A DNA stretch of 64,000 nucleotides. Source: Alphaproteobacteria bacterium (lineage in GTDB: Bacteria; Pseudomonadota; Alphaproteobacteria; Rhizobiales; Rhizobiaceae). Numbering within the stretch: position 1 is the first letter of the stretch; each line of letters begins with the position of its first letter. Shown here piece by piece: positions 25,972-34,478 of the stretch. The notes beneath the pieces are model-generated. The model did not search any database. It was not told the DNA's origin and saw nothing but the letters and a program-made list of their open reading frames with translations. The stretch lies in NCBI GenBank assembly GCA_018823835.1, contig JAHJHT010000007.1:62001-126000 (forward strand), in the 5' to 3' direction. The translations under genes and the position numbers were made by a program.

Positions 25972-28299
25972 GTGACTGCAAAGAGAAAACAGGACCTGCC
26001 GGTCGACGTCTACATTCCGTTCGTGGAAACTCTTTTCCGCGACGGATTTACGCTGGCGATCGGCATTTCGGCGCAGACTGCGCTGATCGGCCTGGTGTGG
26101 GCAAAGACCGGCATCATGGCCTTCGGGGCCTTCGTCGTCTGCATGATCGGCGTCGGCATCGTGCGCGTGCTCAACATGCGCAAGTACTCCTCGTTGCCGC
26201 CTCTGGTGACGCGCGAGGAAGCGCGCAGGCGCGAAAATACCTACATCATGTACGGCGCCATGCACGGGCTGACGCTCGGCCTGTTCTGCTTCTACGCCAT
26301 CTACTTCGTGCAGGACAGTTTTGCCGAGACGGCGGCGGTCTGCATATCGCTGGCGACGGCCACCGGCATTGCCGGACGAAACTACGGCTCGCCGCGCATG
26401 GTGATCATCTTGATCATCACTCTGACCTGCCCGATGTCGCTCGGCTTCATTCTGCGCGGCGACTTCTATCACGTCACGCTCGGCCTCCTCTCGGCACCCT
26501 TCCTGCTCGCCATCCATCGCTACGCCGACACGGTGCGCGACGTGCTGTTTTCGGCGATCTTCGAGGAGCGCAAGGCCAAGCGCATCGCGCAGCGTTTCAA
26601 CCGCGCTCTCAACACCATGTCGCACGGCCTCGTCATGATCGGGCCCGATGGGCGGGTCGTCGTGGCCAATGCCGAGGCGGCAGAACTGCTGCTCTTGAGT
26701 TCGCCGGACGCGTTGCTCGGACGATCGGTCCACGCCCTGCTGATGCGCGGGGTGGCGGGCGGCATGCTCGCTGCCAAGGATTGCCGATACGTCGAGGCGC
26801 AACTGACCAGCGCTCTGCGCGAAGGCCGGGACCGCAAGGTCCTCGTTTCGTTTTCGAACGGGCAGCACTACGAGTTCTCGGCGCGCGAGGGCAGCCAGGA
26901 ACTCGGCGTCATCACCTTCGAGGATGTCTCGCAGCGCGTCGAGGCCGAGGAGAAGATCCGCTCCATGGCGCGCTTCGACAACCTCACGGGCCTGCCCAAT
27001 CGCGCCTATTTCCACGAGATCGTCGTGGAGGCCATGCTGGCCGGCGAGCAGGACCGCCGCTGCGGCCTGGCCGTGCTCGACCTCGACGACTTCAAGAGCG
27101 TCAATGATACGCTCGGTCACCCGGTCGGCGACGGCCTGATCTACGCCGTCGCGGAGCGTCTTGCGGCCTTTGCCAGCGACTCGGTCAAGGTCAGCCGGTT
27201 CGGCGGTGACGAGTTCATGGTCTTCGTGGACCATGTCGAGGACGAGAGCCATCTGGCCGGCATCCTCGACCAGCTATTCGCCGGTCTGCAGGGCGAGATC
27301 GACGTCGCCGGCCACTCCCTGCGCATCCAGGCAAGTGGCGGCGCGGTGCTGTCGCGTGTCAAGGACACCGACGTCGACGCGATGATCGTCAAGGCCGACC
27401 TGGCGCTGTACAAGGCAAAGGAACTCGGCAAGAACGGCTGGCGCCTGTTCGAAGCGGCGATGGACGCGGCCTTCCGCAACCGCCAGCTCATGAAGGCCGA
27501 TCTAAGGGCCGCCATCGAGGCGAGGGAACTGCGCGTCGTCTACCAGCCGATCGTTGCCATGGACACGATGCGCATCGACAGCTGCGAGGCGCTCTGCCGC
27601 TGGGAGCACCGAGACCTCGGTCCGATTTCGCCGGCTGTATTCATCCCGCTGGCCGAAGAGATGGGCATCGTTTCCGAGATCAGCCACTTCGTCCTCGACG
27701 CGGCCTGCGCCGAATGCGTACGCTGGCCCTCCGAGATCAGCGTCTCGGTCAACCTGTCGGCAAAGGATTTTCGCAACCGGCAGGTCGTGGAGAAGATCCG
27801 CCATGTGCTCGAGTTGACCGGGCTGGCGCCGCACCGCCTCGAGATCGAGGTCACCGAGACCGCGCTGCTCGACGACAAGTCGCTTACCCGCGACTATATC
27901 GAGGAGCTGAAGGAGATCGGGGTGCGCATCGCACTCGACGATTTCGGTACCGGCTATTCCAGCCTGAGCTACCTGCACAAGCTGCCGCTCGACAAGGTCA
28001 AGATCGACCGCAGCTTCCTCATCGACGTCGGCCAGAACAGCCGTTCGCTCGAACTGCTCAAGGGCATTGTGAACCTGTCGCGGCCGCTCGGCCTGACCGT
28101 CACCATCGAGGGCGTCGAGACCTTCGAGCAGCTCAAGATCCTGGCCCTCCAAGTCAAGCCCGACCTCGTGCAGGGCTTCCTGTTCGGTTCGGCCCTGTCG
28201 GCTGCCGGCATCCAGACGATGACCGGTACCGTATGGCCGTTCGCCAAGGACATCCGCGTCGCCAAGCGCGCCGCCATCTCCGCCGGCACCGCCGACTGA
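25972..28299 (+). CDS. Membrane GGDEF-EAL protein (cyclic-di-GMP synthesis/degradation)
   Basis: A 775-residue signalling protein. The N-terminus has about five membrane helices, then a PAS-like segment (about 210-330), a GGDEF domain with intact GGDEF (about 409) and an EAL domain with EAL (about 537) and DDFGTGYSSL. Both catalytic signatures look complete, so it could make and degrade cyclic-di-GMP, with one activity usually dominant. GTG 25972 has GGAAG 6 bases upstream and is preferred over ATG 25897, which has no ribosome site. No adjacent partner suggests the input signal. Confidence 0.83.
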   Translation: MTAKRKQDLPVDVYIPFVETLFRDGFTLAIGISAQTALIGLVWAKTGIMAFGAFVVCMIGVGIVRVLNMRKYSSLPPLVTREEARRRENTYIMYGAMHGLTLGLFCFYAIYFVQDSFAETAAVCISLATATGIAGRNYGSPRMVIILIITLTCPMSLGFILRGDFYHVTLGLLSAPFLLAIHRYADTVRDVLFSAIFEERKAKRIAQRFNRALNTMSHGLVMIGPDGRVVVANAEAAELLLLSSPDALLGRSVHALLMRGVAGGMLAAKDCRYVEAQLTSALREGRDRKVLVSFSNGQHYEFSAREGSQELGVITFEDVSQRVEAEEKIRSMARFDNLTGLPNRAYFHEIVVEAMLAGEQDRRCGLAVLDLDDFKSVNDTLGHPVGDGLIYAVAERLAAFASDSVKVSRFGGDEFMVFVDHVEDESHLAGILDQLFAGLQGEIDVAGHSLRIQASGGAVLSRVKDTDVDAMIVKADLALYKAKELGKNGWRLFEAAMDAAFRNRQLMKADLRAAIEARELRVVYQPIVAMDTMRIDSCEALCRWEHRDLGPISPAVFIPLAEEMGIVSEISHFVLDAACAECVRWPSEISVSVNLSAKDFRNRQVVEKIRHVLELTGLAPHRLEIEVTETALLDDKSLTRDYIEELKEIGVRIALDDFGTGYSSLSYLHKLPLDKVKIDRSFLIDVGQNSRSLELLKGIVNLSRPLGLTVTIEGVETFEQLKILALQVKPDLVQGFLFGSALSAAGIQTMTGTVWPFAKDIRVAKRAAISAGTAD

Positions 28300-28385
28300 T
28301 CTAGCCAGTCCTGACGTAAAAATCGCAGACGTTGTGCCGTATTGGCACTGCTGCGTTAAGGTTAACGTAACGTGACTGAGTGAAA

Positions 28386-28397
28386 ATTAAATTTAAT
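28386..28397. promoter_or_regulatory. AT-rich palindrome ATTAAATTTAAT in acyl-synthase promoter region
   Basis: A perfect 12-bp palindrome inside an A/T-rich stretch (28370-28420) that stands out against the GC-rich surroundings, 59 bases before the start codon. An A/T-rich binding site or promoter is likely; TAAAAT at 28408-28413 could be a -10 but no good -35 was found. Confidence 0.35.
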
Positions 28398-28455
28398 CTT
28401 TACATATTAAAATGATTCCCTAACCTGATCGATGGGGTCGAGTAGGGACGGGAAA

Positions 28456-29238
28456 ATGACCGGTGGATTGACCACAGTACCAGTTTCGACACCCACAGCC
28501 GGAAGCATCGTACAAGAGACCAGGACCTCTCCCTTCGTCCACCATGTGGAAAGTCTGCTCGCCCGGACCGAATACCGGCGCTGCGACAAGGGTGAAGATC
28601 TCGAAGACATCTACAGGCTTCGCTACAAGGCATACCGCTCGAACGACATGGTTCCCGACAGCGAGAACCAGACGATCAGCGACGAGCTCGACGAGGCGCC
28701 GAACGTCTATCGCTTCGGCGTCTATGTCGACCAGCGGCTGGTCAGCACGCTGCGCATCCATCACGTCACGCTGGAAACACCGCTTTCGCCGTCCACCAAG
28801 GCCTTCGGCGACATCGTGCGCCCGATGCTCGAGCGCGGTGACAGCTTCGTCTGCCCCAGCCGCTTCGCATCCGATCCCGACTGGACGCGAATCTATCCGC
28901 ATCTGCCCTACGTGGTGCTGCGCCTGGCGCCTATGGCCTGCTTCCACTTCGCAGCGCCCTATGGCCTGTCGACGGTGCGCGAGGATCACGCCGGCTTCTA
29001 CAAGCGCATCTATTACTCCGAGCAGATCAGCGAACCGCGCTCCTATCCCGGTGTCTATAACCGCGTCGTGCTCTACCGCACCAACGCGCACGCGAACAAG
29101 GAACGCTTCTTCAAGCGGTTTCCCTTCTTCAAGTCGACACCGATGGAACAGCGCCTGCTGTTCTCCCGCCCGGCGGGCGGCGAACTGGGCCCACTGACAA
29201 TCCTGCCGACGGCGAAATACTATCGCGAAGCTGCCTGA
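28456..29238 (+). CDS. FeeM/LuxI-like N-acyl amino acid or autoinducer synthase
   Basis: A 260-residue GNAT-fold protein like the N-acyl amino acid synthase FeeM and acyl-homoserine lactone synthases. The N-terminal region EDIYRLRYKAYRSNDMV and the strand YRFGVYVDQRLVSTLRI correspond to the conserved N-terminal core and R-x-Y/E patch of that family. The acyl donor and amine acceptor are unknown. The start ATG 28456 follows GGGACGGGAAA. No luxR-type gene is adjacent. An acyl-CoA synthetase gene follows about 100 bases downstream, a possible supplier of acyl substrate, though the two look separately promoted. Confidence 0.7.
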   Translation: MTGGLTTVPVSTPTAGSIVQETRTSPFVHHVESLLARTEYRRCDKGEDLEDIYRLRYKAYRSNDMVPDSENQTISDELDEAPNVYRFGVYVDQRLVSTLRIHHVTLETPLSPSTKAFGDIVRPMLERGDSFVCPSRFASDPDWTRIYPHLPYVVLRLAPMACFHFAAPYGLSTVREDHAGFYKRIYYSEQISEPRSYPGVYNRVVLYRTNAHANKERFFKRFPFFKSTPMEQRLLFSRPAGGELGPLTILPTAKYYREAA

Positions 29239-29344
29239 GGGCTGCCAACAGGCGTGTATTGGACAAAGGACGGGCTTGCGCGTGAGCCTGCCGTTGGCAT
29301 TATGGCCGCAATAACCGCGAACAATGCGGAACGGGAGGAGCAGT

Positions 29345-31327
29345 ATGACAGCGGCGGCGGCCTCGGCCGGCGAACTGGATACATTTCCGAAATTCCTGCT
29401 GCGCAATGCCGACAGGTTGGGCGACAGTCCAGCCATGCGCCACAAGGATTTCGGCATCTGGCAGAGCTGGACCTGGCGCGCGCAGCTTGACGAGGTGAGG
29501 GCGCTGGCGCTCGGGCTACAGGCGCTTGGGCTTTCGCGCGGCGACAAGATCGCCGTCATCGGCGCGAACCGGCCGCGCCTCTACTGGACCTTCGCCGCTG
29601 CGCAGTCGCTCGGCGCCGTCCCGGTCCCCGTCTATGCCGACGCGGTGGCCGACGAGATGGCCTACGTGCTCGACCATGCCGGTGTCCGCTTCGCCGTCGT
29701 CCAGGACCAGGAGCAGGTCGACAAGATCGACTCCTGCGCCGAGCGCATCCCCGCCCTCAAGACCATCATCTACGATGAGCCGCGCGGCCTTGGCGACTAC
29801 GACATGGAGGGGCTGCACGCATTCGCCGACGTGCAGGCAGCGGGGAGGGCGCTGCTCGCGGCCGAACCCGAACTGGCAGATCGCTGGGCCGCCGACATCG
29901 CTGCCGCGAACGGCGACGAAATCTGCGTCATGCTCTACACGTCGGGCACCACCGGCCGCTCCAAGGGCGTCATGCTGAAGGCCCGGAACGCCGTGGGTGC
30001 TGCGTGCGACACGGCGGCATTCGACAATCTCAGCGAGCGGGACAGCGTGCTTGCCTACCTGCCGCTCGCCTGGGTCGGCGACCACTATCTCAACTACGCC
30101 CAGGGCTATGTCTCCGGACTGTGCATGAACTGCCCGGAAAGCGCCGAGACGGTGGCGCAGGACCTGCGCGAGATCGGCCCCACCTTCTATTTCGCGCCGC
30201 CGCGCATCTTCGAGGGACTGCTCACCAGCGTGACCATCCGCATGGAGGACGCCAGCTGGATCAAGCGCAAGCTCTACAGTCACTTCATCGACGTCGCGAA
30301 GCGCTACGGAGAGGCGATCCTGGAGGGCCGGCCGGTGCCGCTTTCGGGCCGGCTGTCCTACGCCCTCGGCTCCGTCCTGATCTACGGGCCTTTGAAAAAC
30401 GTGCTCGGCTTCTCCAACATCCGCGTCGCCTACACCGCCGGCGAGGCGATCGGCCAGGACCTGTTCTCCTTCTTCCGCTCGCTCGGCATCAACCTCAAGC
30501 AGCTCTACGGCCAGACCGAGGCATTCCTCTATGTAACCGTGCAGAAGGACGGCGCGGTGCGCTCCGACGCCGTCGGCCCGGCGGCGCCCAATGTCGACAT
30601 CCGCATCTCCGACAGCGGCGAGGTGCAGTTCCGCTCGCCCGGCATGTTCTCGGGCTACTTCAACCAGGACGAGACGACCGCCGAGACGATGACAGGCGAC
30701 GGCTACGTGAAGACCGGCGACGCCGGCTTCTTCGACAAGGACGGCCAGTTGAAAATCATCGACCGCGCCAAGGACGTCGGCAAGTTGACGACGGGCGAAC
30801 TCGTCGCGCCGAAATACATCGAGAACACGCTTAAATTCTTCCCCGACATAAAGGAAGCGGTGGCTTTCGGCGACGGCCGCGATTTCTGCGCCGCCTTCAT
30901 CAACATCGACCTGCAGGCGGTCGGCAACTGGGCCGAGCGCAACAACATCGCCTACGCCTCCTACCAGGAGCTTGCAGGCAATCCGCAGGTCGCCGAGATC
31001 ATCGCCGGCCATGTCGATGCCACCAACCTGAGGCTGTCGCGCGAACCGATGATGTCGGGAGCGCAGATCAGGCGCTTCCTGGTGCTGCACAAGGAACTGG
31101 ACGCCGACGACGGCGAACTCACGCGCACGCTGAAGGTCAGGCGCTCCTTCGTCGCCGAACGCTACGGCTCGCTGATCGAGGCGCTCTATGACGGCTCGAC
31201 GGAAAAATACGTCGAGACAGAGATGACCTATGAGGACGGCCGCAAGGGCGTGGTGCGGGCAACAGTCAGGATCATGGACGCCAAGACCTATCCCGCGGCA
31301 GATACGCCGCGCAGGGAAGCGGCGTGA
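29345..31327 (+). CDS. AMP-dependent long-chain acyl-CoA synthetase-like ligase
   Basis: A 660-residue adenylate-forming enzyme that activates a carboxylic acid to its CoA ester. The AMP-binding signature YTSGTTGRSKG is at about residue 197, and the later motifs YGQTEAFL and GDAGFFDKDGQLKIIDRAKD (the hinge and lysine-bearing loop) are present. The start ATG 29345 is supported by GGAGGAG. Its stop overlaps the GTG of the LivG-type ATPase gene, so it is the first gene of a transporter operon. Together they suggest uptake and activation of an aromatic or long-chain acid. Confidence 0.87.
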   Translation: MTAAAASAGELDTFPKFLLRNADRLGDSPAMRHKDFGIWQSWTWRAQLDEVRALALGLQALGLSRGDKIAVIGANRPRLYWTFAAAQSLGAVPVPVYADAVADEMAYVLDHAGVRFAVVQDQEQVDKIDSCAERIPALKTIIYDEPRGLGDYDMEGLHAFADVQAAGRALLAAEPELADRWAADIAAANGDEICVMLYTSGTTGRSKGVMLKARNAVGAACDTAAFDNLSERDSVLAYLPLAWVGDHYLNYAQGYVSGLCMNCPESAETVAQDLREIGPTFYFAPPRIFEGLLTSVTIRMEDASWIKRKLYSHFIDVAKRYGEAILEGRPVPLSGRLSYALGSVLIYGPLKNVLGFSNIRVAYTAGEAIGQDLFSFFRSLGINLKQLYGQTEAFLYVTVQKDGAVRSDAVGPAAPNVDIRISDSGEVQFRSPGMFSGYFNQDETTAETMTGDGYVKTGDAGFFDKDGQLKIIDRAKDVGKLTTGELVAPKYIENTLKFFPDIKEAVAFGDGRDFCAAFINIDLQAVGNWAERNNIAYASYQELAGNPQVAEIIAGHVDATNLRLSREPMMSGAQIRRFLVLHKELDADDGELTRTLKVRRSFVAERYGSLIEALYDGSTEKYVETEMTYEDGRKGVVRATVRIMDAKTYPAADTPRREAA

Positions 31328-32151
31328 ACGCGCCGTCAGCCCTGGCCAAACCGGCGGCAGTCGCCGACGGTCGTGCCGCCCCCGGCGAGGTCCTGATGGA
31401 CGTCCGCAACGTCTCGCTTTCCTTCGGCGGTGTCAGGGCCATCACCGACATCTCCTTCGACGTGAAGGTGGGCGAGATCCGCGCCATCATCGGCCCGAAC
31501 GGGGCCGGCAAGACCTCGATGCTCAACGTCATCAACGGCTTCTACACGCCGCAGGAGGGAACGATCTGGTTCCACGGCAAGGAGCGCAAGGGCATGAGGC
31601 CGCATCACGCGGTTCGCCAGGGCATCGCGCGTACCTTCCAGAACGTTGCGCTTTTCAAGGGCATGTCGACGCACGACAACATCATGACCGGACGCTCCGT
31701 GCACATGCACCGCAACCTGTTCTGGCAGATGCTATGGCACGGGCCGGCGCTCGCCGAGGAGATCGAGCACCGCGAGAAGGTCGAGGAGATCATCGACTTC
31801 CTCGAAATCCAGCACATCCGCCGAACGCCCGTCGGCAAGCTGCCCTACGGGCTGCAGAAGCGGGTGGAACTCGGGCGCGCGCTTGCCATGGAGCCGTCGC
31901 TGCTGTTGCTCGACGAGCCTATGGCGGGCATGAATCTCGAGGAGAAGGAAGACATGAGCCGCTTCATCATCGACGTGAACCGGCAGCGCGGTACCACCAT
32001 CGCACTCATAGAACACGACATGGGCGTGGTCATGGACCTTTCCGACCGGGTGGTCGTTCTCGACTACGGCGAAAAGATCGCCGACGGAACGCCCGACGCC
32101 GTCAAGTCCGACAGCCGGGTCATAGACGCCTATCTCGGCGTCGCTCACTGA
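31324..32151 (+). CDS. livG: Branched-chain amino acid-type ABC transporter ATPase (LivG)
   Basis: A 275-residue ATPase. Walker A GPNGAGKTS is at about 57, the Q-loop follows, the signature is the uncommon LPYGLQKR (about 173) in place of the usual LSxGQ form, and Walker B is LLLLDEP. This matches LivG-type ATPases that omit the canonical signature. The GTG start overlaps the synthetase stop (GTGA). An N-terminal extension of about 25 Ala/Pro-rich residues precedes the domain. Confidence 0.92.
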   Translation: MNAPSALAKPAAVADGRAAPGEVLMDVRNVSLSFGGVRAITDISFDVKVGEIRAIIGPNGAGKTSMLNVINGFYTPQEGTIWFHGKERKGMRPHHAVRQGIARTFQNVALFKGMSTHDNIMTGRSVHMHRNLFWQMLWHGPALAEEIEHREKVEEIIDFLEIQHIRRTPVGKLPYGLQKRVELGRALAMEPSLLLLDEPMAGMNLEEKEDMSRFIIDVNRQRGTTIALIEHDMGVVMDLSDRVVVLDYGEKIADGTPDAVKSDSRVIDAYLGVAH

Positions 32152-32168
32152 AACCGAAGGAAACGCGA

Positions 32169-32318
32169 ATGGTCCTCTCCGAACTTGCCATCACACCCCT
32201 GATATCGCTGGTCGCCGGCGTGCTGATCCTCATCATGCCGCGGCTGCTCAACTACATCGTCGCGCTCTACCTGATCCTGATCGGCGTGCTCGGGCTGTTC
32301 CCGAACATCCTCGGATAG
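32169..32318 (+). CDS. DUF3096 small membrane protein
   Basis: A 49-residue protein that is essentially two membrane helices: MVLSELAITPLISLVAGV and NYIVALYLILIGVLGLF. It fits the DUF3096 family. The ATG 32169 follows AAGGAAA and lies 17 bases after livG; livH begins 34 bases downstream. An accessory role for the transporter is possible but untested. It is shorter than most gene callers keep. Confidence 0.75.
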   Translation: MVLSELAITPLISLVAGVLILIMPRLLNYIVALYLILIGVLGLFPNILG

Positions 32319-32352
32319 ACGCGCAACGCAGAAGAAGGGGGGGCAGCGACAC

Positions 32353-33312
32353 ATGGATTTCCTGAACTCGGTATTCGTCAAACCGTTCGCCGACATGGTC
32401 GCGGCCCCCGATTTTCTGCTGCAGGTCCTGTGGGAAGGGCTGGTCGCCGGCGTGCTCTACGCGCTGATCGCGCTCGGCTTCGTGCTGATCTACAAATCCT
32501 CGCGCATATTCAACTTCGCGCAGGGAATCATGGTCGTGTTCGCGGCGCTGACGTTGGTCGGCCTGCACGAAAAGGGCGTCCCGGCGCTGCTCGCGCTGCC
32601 GCTGACGCTGCTGGTCATGTACCTGCTGGCGGTCGCCGTCGAGCGCGTCGTGCTCAGGCCGCTCATCAACCAGCCGGACATGATCCTGTTCATGGCCACC
32701 ATCGGCATCACGTTGTTCCTCATCGGCTTCGGCGAGATCATCTTCGGCGGCGAAAACAAGGTGATGATCACCGAGGCGCTCTACATCCCGACCGGCAGCT
32801 TCGAGTTCGAGCCGTTCGGCGGGTTCCTGCTGATCGAGCAGAAGGACCTGACCGCCGTCGTCGGCGCAGGCGTGCTCGTCGCGGTGCTGCTTCTCTTCCT
32901 CAACAAGTCGCGCATCGGCCGCGCCATCCGGGCGCTCGGCGACGACCACCAGGCGGCGCTGTCGGTCGGCATCTCGCTGTCGACCATCTGGGTCATCGTC
33001 TGGTTCATCGCCGGCGTCATCGCGCTCGCCACCGGCATTGTCTGGGGTGCGCGGGCCGGCGTCTCCTTCGCGCTCGAGGTCATCGCCTACAAGGCGCTGC
33101 CGGTGCTGATGCTCGGCGGGCTGGAATCGGTCACCGGCGCCATTGTCGGCGGCCTCGCCATCGGCATCCTCGAAAAGCTGTTCGAGATCTACTGGGGCCA
33201 GCCGCTTCTCGGCGGCAATACCGAATCCTGGTTCGCCTTCGTCCTGGCCCTCATCGTGCTGCTGTTCCGGCCACAAGGCCTGTTCGGCGAACGCATCATC
33301 GAGAGGGTGTAG
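32353..33312 (+). CDS. livH: Branched-chain amino acid-type ABC permease (LivH)
   Basis: A 319-residue permease with eight or more helices and the LivH signature LVAGVLYALIALGFVLIY near the N-terminus. The EAA-like coupling loop SRIGRAIRALGDDHQAALSVGI contacts the ATPase. It follows DUF3096 and is directly followed by livM in the same operon (stop and start adjacent), giving a full heterodimeric channel. Confidence 0.92.
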   Translation: MDFLNSVFVKPFADMVAAPDFLLQVLWEGLVAGVLYALIALGFVLIYKSSRIFNFAQGIMVVFAALTLVGLHEKGVPALLALPLTLLVMYLLAVAVERVVLRPLINQPDMILFMATIGITLFLIGFGEIIFGGENKVMITEALYIPTGSFEFEPFGGFLLIEQKDLTAVVGAGVLVAVLLLFLNKSRIGRAIRALGDDHQAALSVGISLSTIWVIVWFIAGVIALATGIVWGARAGVSFALEVIAYKALPVLMLGGLESVTGAIVGGLAIGILEKLFEIYWGQPLLGGNTESWFAFVLALIVLLFRPQGLFGERIIERV

Positions 33313-34389
33313 ATGCTCTACCGCACCGCCGGCCAGTTCAAGACATCCTACGCCGCCGACCACGCGCTGTTCCCGGTGCGGCAGGACGCCTGGCTGCTCG
33401 GCGTCATCCTGCTGTTTGCCTTCGTCATCTTTCCGCTGACGGCGAGCGAGTTCACCTTCAAGGCGCTGCTCACCCCGGTGCTCGTCTATTCGCTGGCCGC
33501 ACTCGGCCTCAACATCCTGACTGGCTATGCCGGGCAATTGTCGCTCGGCACCGGCGCCTTCATGGGCGTCGGCGCCTATGCCTGTTTCAAGCTGATCACC
33601 ATCTTCCCCGAAATGAACGTGCTGGTGGCGATCCTTGCGTCGGGCTTCTTCTCGGCGGCCGTCGGCGTCGCCTTCGGCCTGCCGTCGCTGCGCATCAAGG
33701 GTTTTTATCTCGCCATCGCGACGCTCGCCGCGCAGTTCTTCCTCGTCTGGCTGTTCGAGAAATGGGCCTGGCTGTGCAACTACAGTTCTTCCGGCTCCAT
33801 CCAGGTGCCGACCGTCGAAATGTTCGGCACGCCGGTCTTCGGCCCCAACGCCCTTGCCATCGTGCAGTATTATTTCGTGCTCGGCGTCGTCGCGCTAATC
33901 ACCATTGCCGCCATCAACATCACGCGCGGGCGCATCGGCCGCATGTGGAAGGCGGTGCGCGACATGGACATCGCCGCCGAGCTCGTCGGCATCAATTTGA
34001 TGAAGGCCAAGCTGTCGGCCTTTGCCGTCTCGTCCTACGTGGTCGGCGTTGCCGGCGCGCTGTTCGTCTTCCTGTGGCGGGGCGCGGCCGAGCCGGTCGC
34101 CTTCGACATCGCGCTGTCATTCCGCGTGCTCTTCATCGCCATCATCGGCGGGCTTGGCTCCGTGCTCGGCAATTTCCTCGGCGCCATCCTGATCGTCGCG
34201 CTGCCGGTCATCCTCAACACGCTGCCGGCGACCTTCGGCATCCCGATCTCGTCGGCCATGGTCGAGCACCTCAACACCATGATCGTCGGCGCGCTGATCA
34301 TCGCCATTCTGGTCATCGAGCCGCACGGGCTCGCCCGCTTCTGGCAAATCATCAGGGAGAAGCTCATCATGTGGCCGTTTCCGCATTGA
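33313..34389 (+). CDS. livM: Branched-chain amino acid-type ABC permease (LivM)
   Basis: A 358-residue permease with about ten helices. LivM-type features are GLNILTGYAGQLSLG, the coupling helix GRIGRMWKAVRDMDIAAELVGI, and RVLFIAIIGGLGSVLGNFLGA near the C-terminus. Its ATG comes immediately after the livH stop. A strong hairpin follows the stop. Confidence 0.92.
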   Translation: MLYRTAGQFKTSYAADHALFPVRQDAWLLGVILLFAFVIFPLTASEFTFKALLTPVLVYSLAALGLNILTGYAGQLSLGTGAFMGVGAYACFKLITIFPEMNVLVAILASGFFSAAVGVAFGLPSLRIKGFYLAIATLAAQFFLVWLFEKWAWLCNYSSSGSIQVPTVEMFGTPVFGPNALAIVQYYFVLGVVALITIAAINITRGRIGRMWKAVRDMDIAAELVGINLMKAKLSAFAVSSYVVGVAGALFVFLWRGAAEPVAFDIALSFRVLFIAIIGGLGSVLGNFLGAILIVALPVILNTLPATFGIPISSAMVEHLNTMIVGALIIAILVIEPHGLARFWQIIREKLIMWPFPH

Positions 34390-34400
34390 TGCGCCTGAGA

Positions 34401-34420
34401 GGCGGCCGCCAGCGGCCGCC
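34401..34420 (+). other. Strong GC hairpin between livM and the binding-protein gene
   Basis: GGCGGCCGC and GCGGCCGCC give a perfect 9-bp stem with a 2-base (effectively CCAG) loop, 12 bases after livM and 59 before the binding-protein gene. No T-run follows, so it is not a classic terminator. It could protect mRNA and raise binding-protein levels relative to the permeases. Confidence 0.5.
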
Positions 34421-34478
34421 GGGTTCGGGGTGATCCGCCCGGTCCGGATAGTGAAATGAAAAAAGTGGAGGAAATGAC

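Noticed and set aside
28456-29238. Acyl-homoserine lactone quorum-sensing system
   Set aside because: The synthase-like fold is present, but there is no luxR-type gene nearby and FeeM-like enzymes often make other acyl amines, so a full quorum system is not claimed.
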